Shown here: in pieces, positions 4,262 through 5,326 of the stretch
Layout: every line of letters begins with the position of its first letter
How positions within the stretch are numbered: position 1 is the stretch's first letter
Assembly: GCA_030635805.1 (NCBI GenBank)
Contig: DAOVYC010000055.1
Coordinates: forward strand, 1 to 5,326
Length of the DNA stretch: 5,326 nt
Source of the DNA: a bacterium
Lineage (GTDB): Bacteria > Patescibacteriota > Gracilibacteria > JAUYGZ01 > DAOVYC01
Direction: 5' to 3'
The notes under the pieces: generated by a model
The model's input: the letters and a program-made list of their open reading frames with translations, nothing else
Told to the model about the DNA's origin: nothing
Database searches by the model: none
Position numbers and translations under genes: made by a program

Positions 4262-5161
4262 ATGAAAGATAAAATTCACATTCCCGTACTTATTAAATCC
4301 ATTATATCGAATATAGAAGAATTTGGCATAAATAAGCCAAAAATAGTTGATGCCACTCTTGGCTTGGGAGGCTATATTAAAAATATTATCGCCTCGGGAA
4401 TAGGTGGCTCATTTCTGGGGATTGATTGTGACAAAGATAACTTGGAAGAGGCTAAAAAAAGACTTTGTAAAGAAAGAGAGAATATAAAATTTAGTCTTGG
4501 AAATTTCCGAGATATATCAGAGATATTAAAAAAAAATCACTTCGAAGATGCCGACATTTTTTTATTTGATTTAGGACTGTGTTCAACCCATATCGACGAT
4601 CAGGAGAGGGGCTTCTCCTTCCAGGCGGAAGGCCTTCTTGATATGAGATTCTCTAAAGAACAAGATGGTTCCGCCTATGATTTTATTAATTTTACAAATG
4701 AACAGGAACTTGCCGATATTATCTATAAATACGGAGAAGAAAGGCTTTCTAGGCACATTGCCAGTGAAATTATTAGACGTCGTAAGATAAAAAAGATAGA
4801 AACCACCAAAGAACTGGCCAATCTTATTCAAGATGTTTACAGCCACAAAGGTATAAAAAGAAGTAAAAGACACCCCGCCACCAGAACCTTTCAGGCTCTG
4901 AGAATAGCTGTTAATGATGAATTGGGTGCTTTAGAACAAGGATTATCCGATACAATCGGTATCGCAAAAACAGGAGTTCGAATATTTGTGATCTCCTACC
5001 ACTCTCTTGAAGATCGCCTCGTGAAAAACATTTTCCGCAAAGCTAAAAAAGAGGGTAAACTAAAACTGATTAACAAGAAAGTCATCACTCCTTCTGCTCC
5101 CGAACTGGCGGAAAACCCCCGATCCCGCAGTGCCAAACTCAGAATCGCCGAAAAACTGTAG
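4262..5161 (+). CDS. rsmH: 16S rRNA (cytosine-1402-N4) methyltransferase RsmH (MraW)
   Basis: A 299-residue S-adenosylmethionine-dependent methyltransferase that methylates N4 of C1402 in the decoding centre of 16S rRNA. Visible family motifs are: HIPVL (6-10) at the N-terminus; the SAM-binding VDATLGLGG (29-37) and GIDCD (53-57); DLGLCSTHID (103-112), a variant of the usual DLGVSSxQLD; RGFSF (116-120) with LDMR (126-129); the long conserved block HPATRTFQALRIAVNDELG (204-222); and SYHSLEDR (245-252). A basic C-terminal tail, SAPELAENPRSRSAKLRIAEKL, follows. Length is typical and no disruption is seen. ATG 4262 places HxPVL at its normal distance from the N-terminus. No Shine-Dalgarno is present. 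A membrane protein resembling FtsL follows after 22 nt, the usual dcw cluster order. The customary mraZ is not found upstream. Confidence 0.98.
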   Translation: MKDKIHIPVLIKSIISNIEEFGINKPKIVDATLGLGGYIKNIIASGIGGSFLGIDCDKDNLEEAKKRLCKERENIKFSLGNFRDISEILKKNHFEDADIFLFDLGLCSTHIDDQERGFSFQAEGLLDMRFSKEQDGSAYDFINFTNEQELADIIYKYGEERLSRHIASEIIRRRKIKKIETTKELANLIQDVYSHKGIKRSKRHPATRTFQALRIAVNDELGALEQGLSDTIGIAKTGVRIFVISYHSLEDRLVKNIFRKAKKEGKLKLINKKVITPSAPELAENPRSRSAKLRIAEKL

Positions 5162-5182
5162 TCCCTAGTCTCTAGCCCCTGG
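5162..5182 (+). repeat. Three degenerate 7-bp units before the FtsL-like start
   Basis: The 22-nt gap between rsmH and the next gene is made of three 7-mers: TCCCTAG (5162-5168), TCTCTAG (5169-5175) and CCCCTGG (5176-5182). One A follows, then the ATG at 5184. It is the shortest member of the repeat style seen before the other + strand genes. The GGA just before the ATG is too close to act as a normal Shine-Dalgarno. Confidence 0.55.
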
Positions 5183-5183
5183 A

Positions 5184-5326
5184 ATGATCAATATTTCCAA
5201 AAAATTCGAAAGACCCAATAGAAGATCCCCTCTTAGTCGACGGATTTACATTAGCTCAAATACACTAATTGGGGCTCTTATTATCCTGATTGTAATTATC
5301 AGTATGTTCTATCTGGTTGAATTCAA
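5184..5326 (+). CDS. FtsL-like bitopic membrane protein (partial, runs off window)
   Basis: The reading frame from ATG 5184 is open to the window end, giving 47 complete codons. The first 26 residues are short, polar and positively charged (KKFERPNRRSPLSRR, 6-20), followed by a single hydrophobic segment at about 27-45 (start TLIGALIILIVIISMFYLV). This predicts an N-in, C-out bitopic protein. FtsL, a small bitopic divisome protein that bridges FtsB and FtsQ and supports septal wall synthesis, normally follows rsmH in dcw clusters and has this topology but very little sequence conservation. The assignment therefore rests on position and topology; the diagnostic coiled coil would lie outside the window. 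Other small membrane proteins remain possible. The 22-nt spacing suggests co-transcription with rsmH. Confidence 0.65.
   Translation, partial: MINISKKFERPNRRSPLSRRIYISSNTLIGALIILIVIISMFYLVEF

Noticed and set aside
4583..4873. 96-codon minus-strand frame inside rsmH
   Set aside because: It is antisense to strongly conserved rsmH motifs and shows no recognisable motif of its own.
103..5161. Alternative genetic code with TGA read as an amino acid, as in some Patescibacteria
   Set aside because: The first glycosyltransferase ends at a TGA exactly where the family ends, and no gene needs an internal TGA read through.

Overview
The window looks like a piece of an A+T-rich, standard-code bacterial chromosome. 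TGA, TAG and TAA all act as stops. The gene style suggests a Candidate Phyla Radiation (Patescibacteria, possibly Microgenomates-like) genome: small compact proteins, no recognisable Shine-Dalgarno sequences, lysine/isoleucine-rich products, and short degenerate pyrimidine-rich repeats in the gene gaps. The lineage is inferred from style and was not tested with a marker gene.

Left part (1-2806, + strand): two consecutive family-4 (GT-B) glycosyltransferases, probably for a cell-surface or exported glycan, followed by a small stand-alone Smr-domain protein. The gaps before all three genes hold degenerate 7-bp repeats that run directly into the start codon. The array before the Smr gene is 125 nt without a single G.

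Middle part (2807-3772, - strand): a small DUF721/DciA-like protein (candidate replicative-helicase loader) and the nucleoid protein HU, each with its own plausible sigma70-type promoter. The promoters argue for shorter starts than the longest ORFs. HU ends in a clear intrinsic terminator. Between this terminator and the DUF721 promoter sits a 120-bp near-palindromic element with the layout of a dispersed repeat, next to a 14-bp tandem duplication.

Right part (3773-5326): a 489-bp A+T-rich gap without a convincing gene. It contains back-to-back palindromes, a 7-mer then 8-mer repeat array, and three DnaA-box-like nonamers within 32 bp. It is followed on the + strand by rsmH (16S rRNA m4C1402 methyltransferase) and the first 47 codons of a short membrane protein, probably FtsL-like. 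This is the usual start of a division and cell wall (dcw) cluster, here without mraZ directly upstream.

No CRISPR array, transposase, tRNA or rRNA was seen. The most interesting features are the 7-bp repeat arrays fused to start codons, the 120-bp palindromic element, and the DnaA-box-like cluster in the divergent gap between HU and rsmH.
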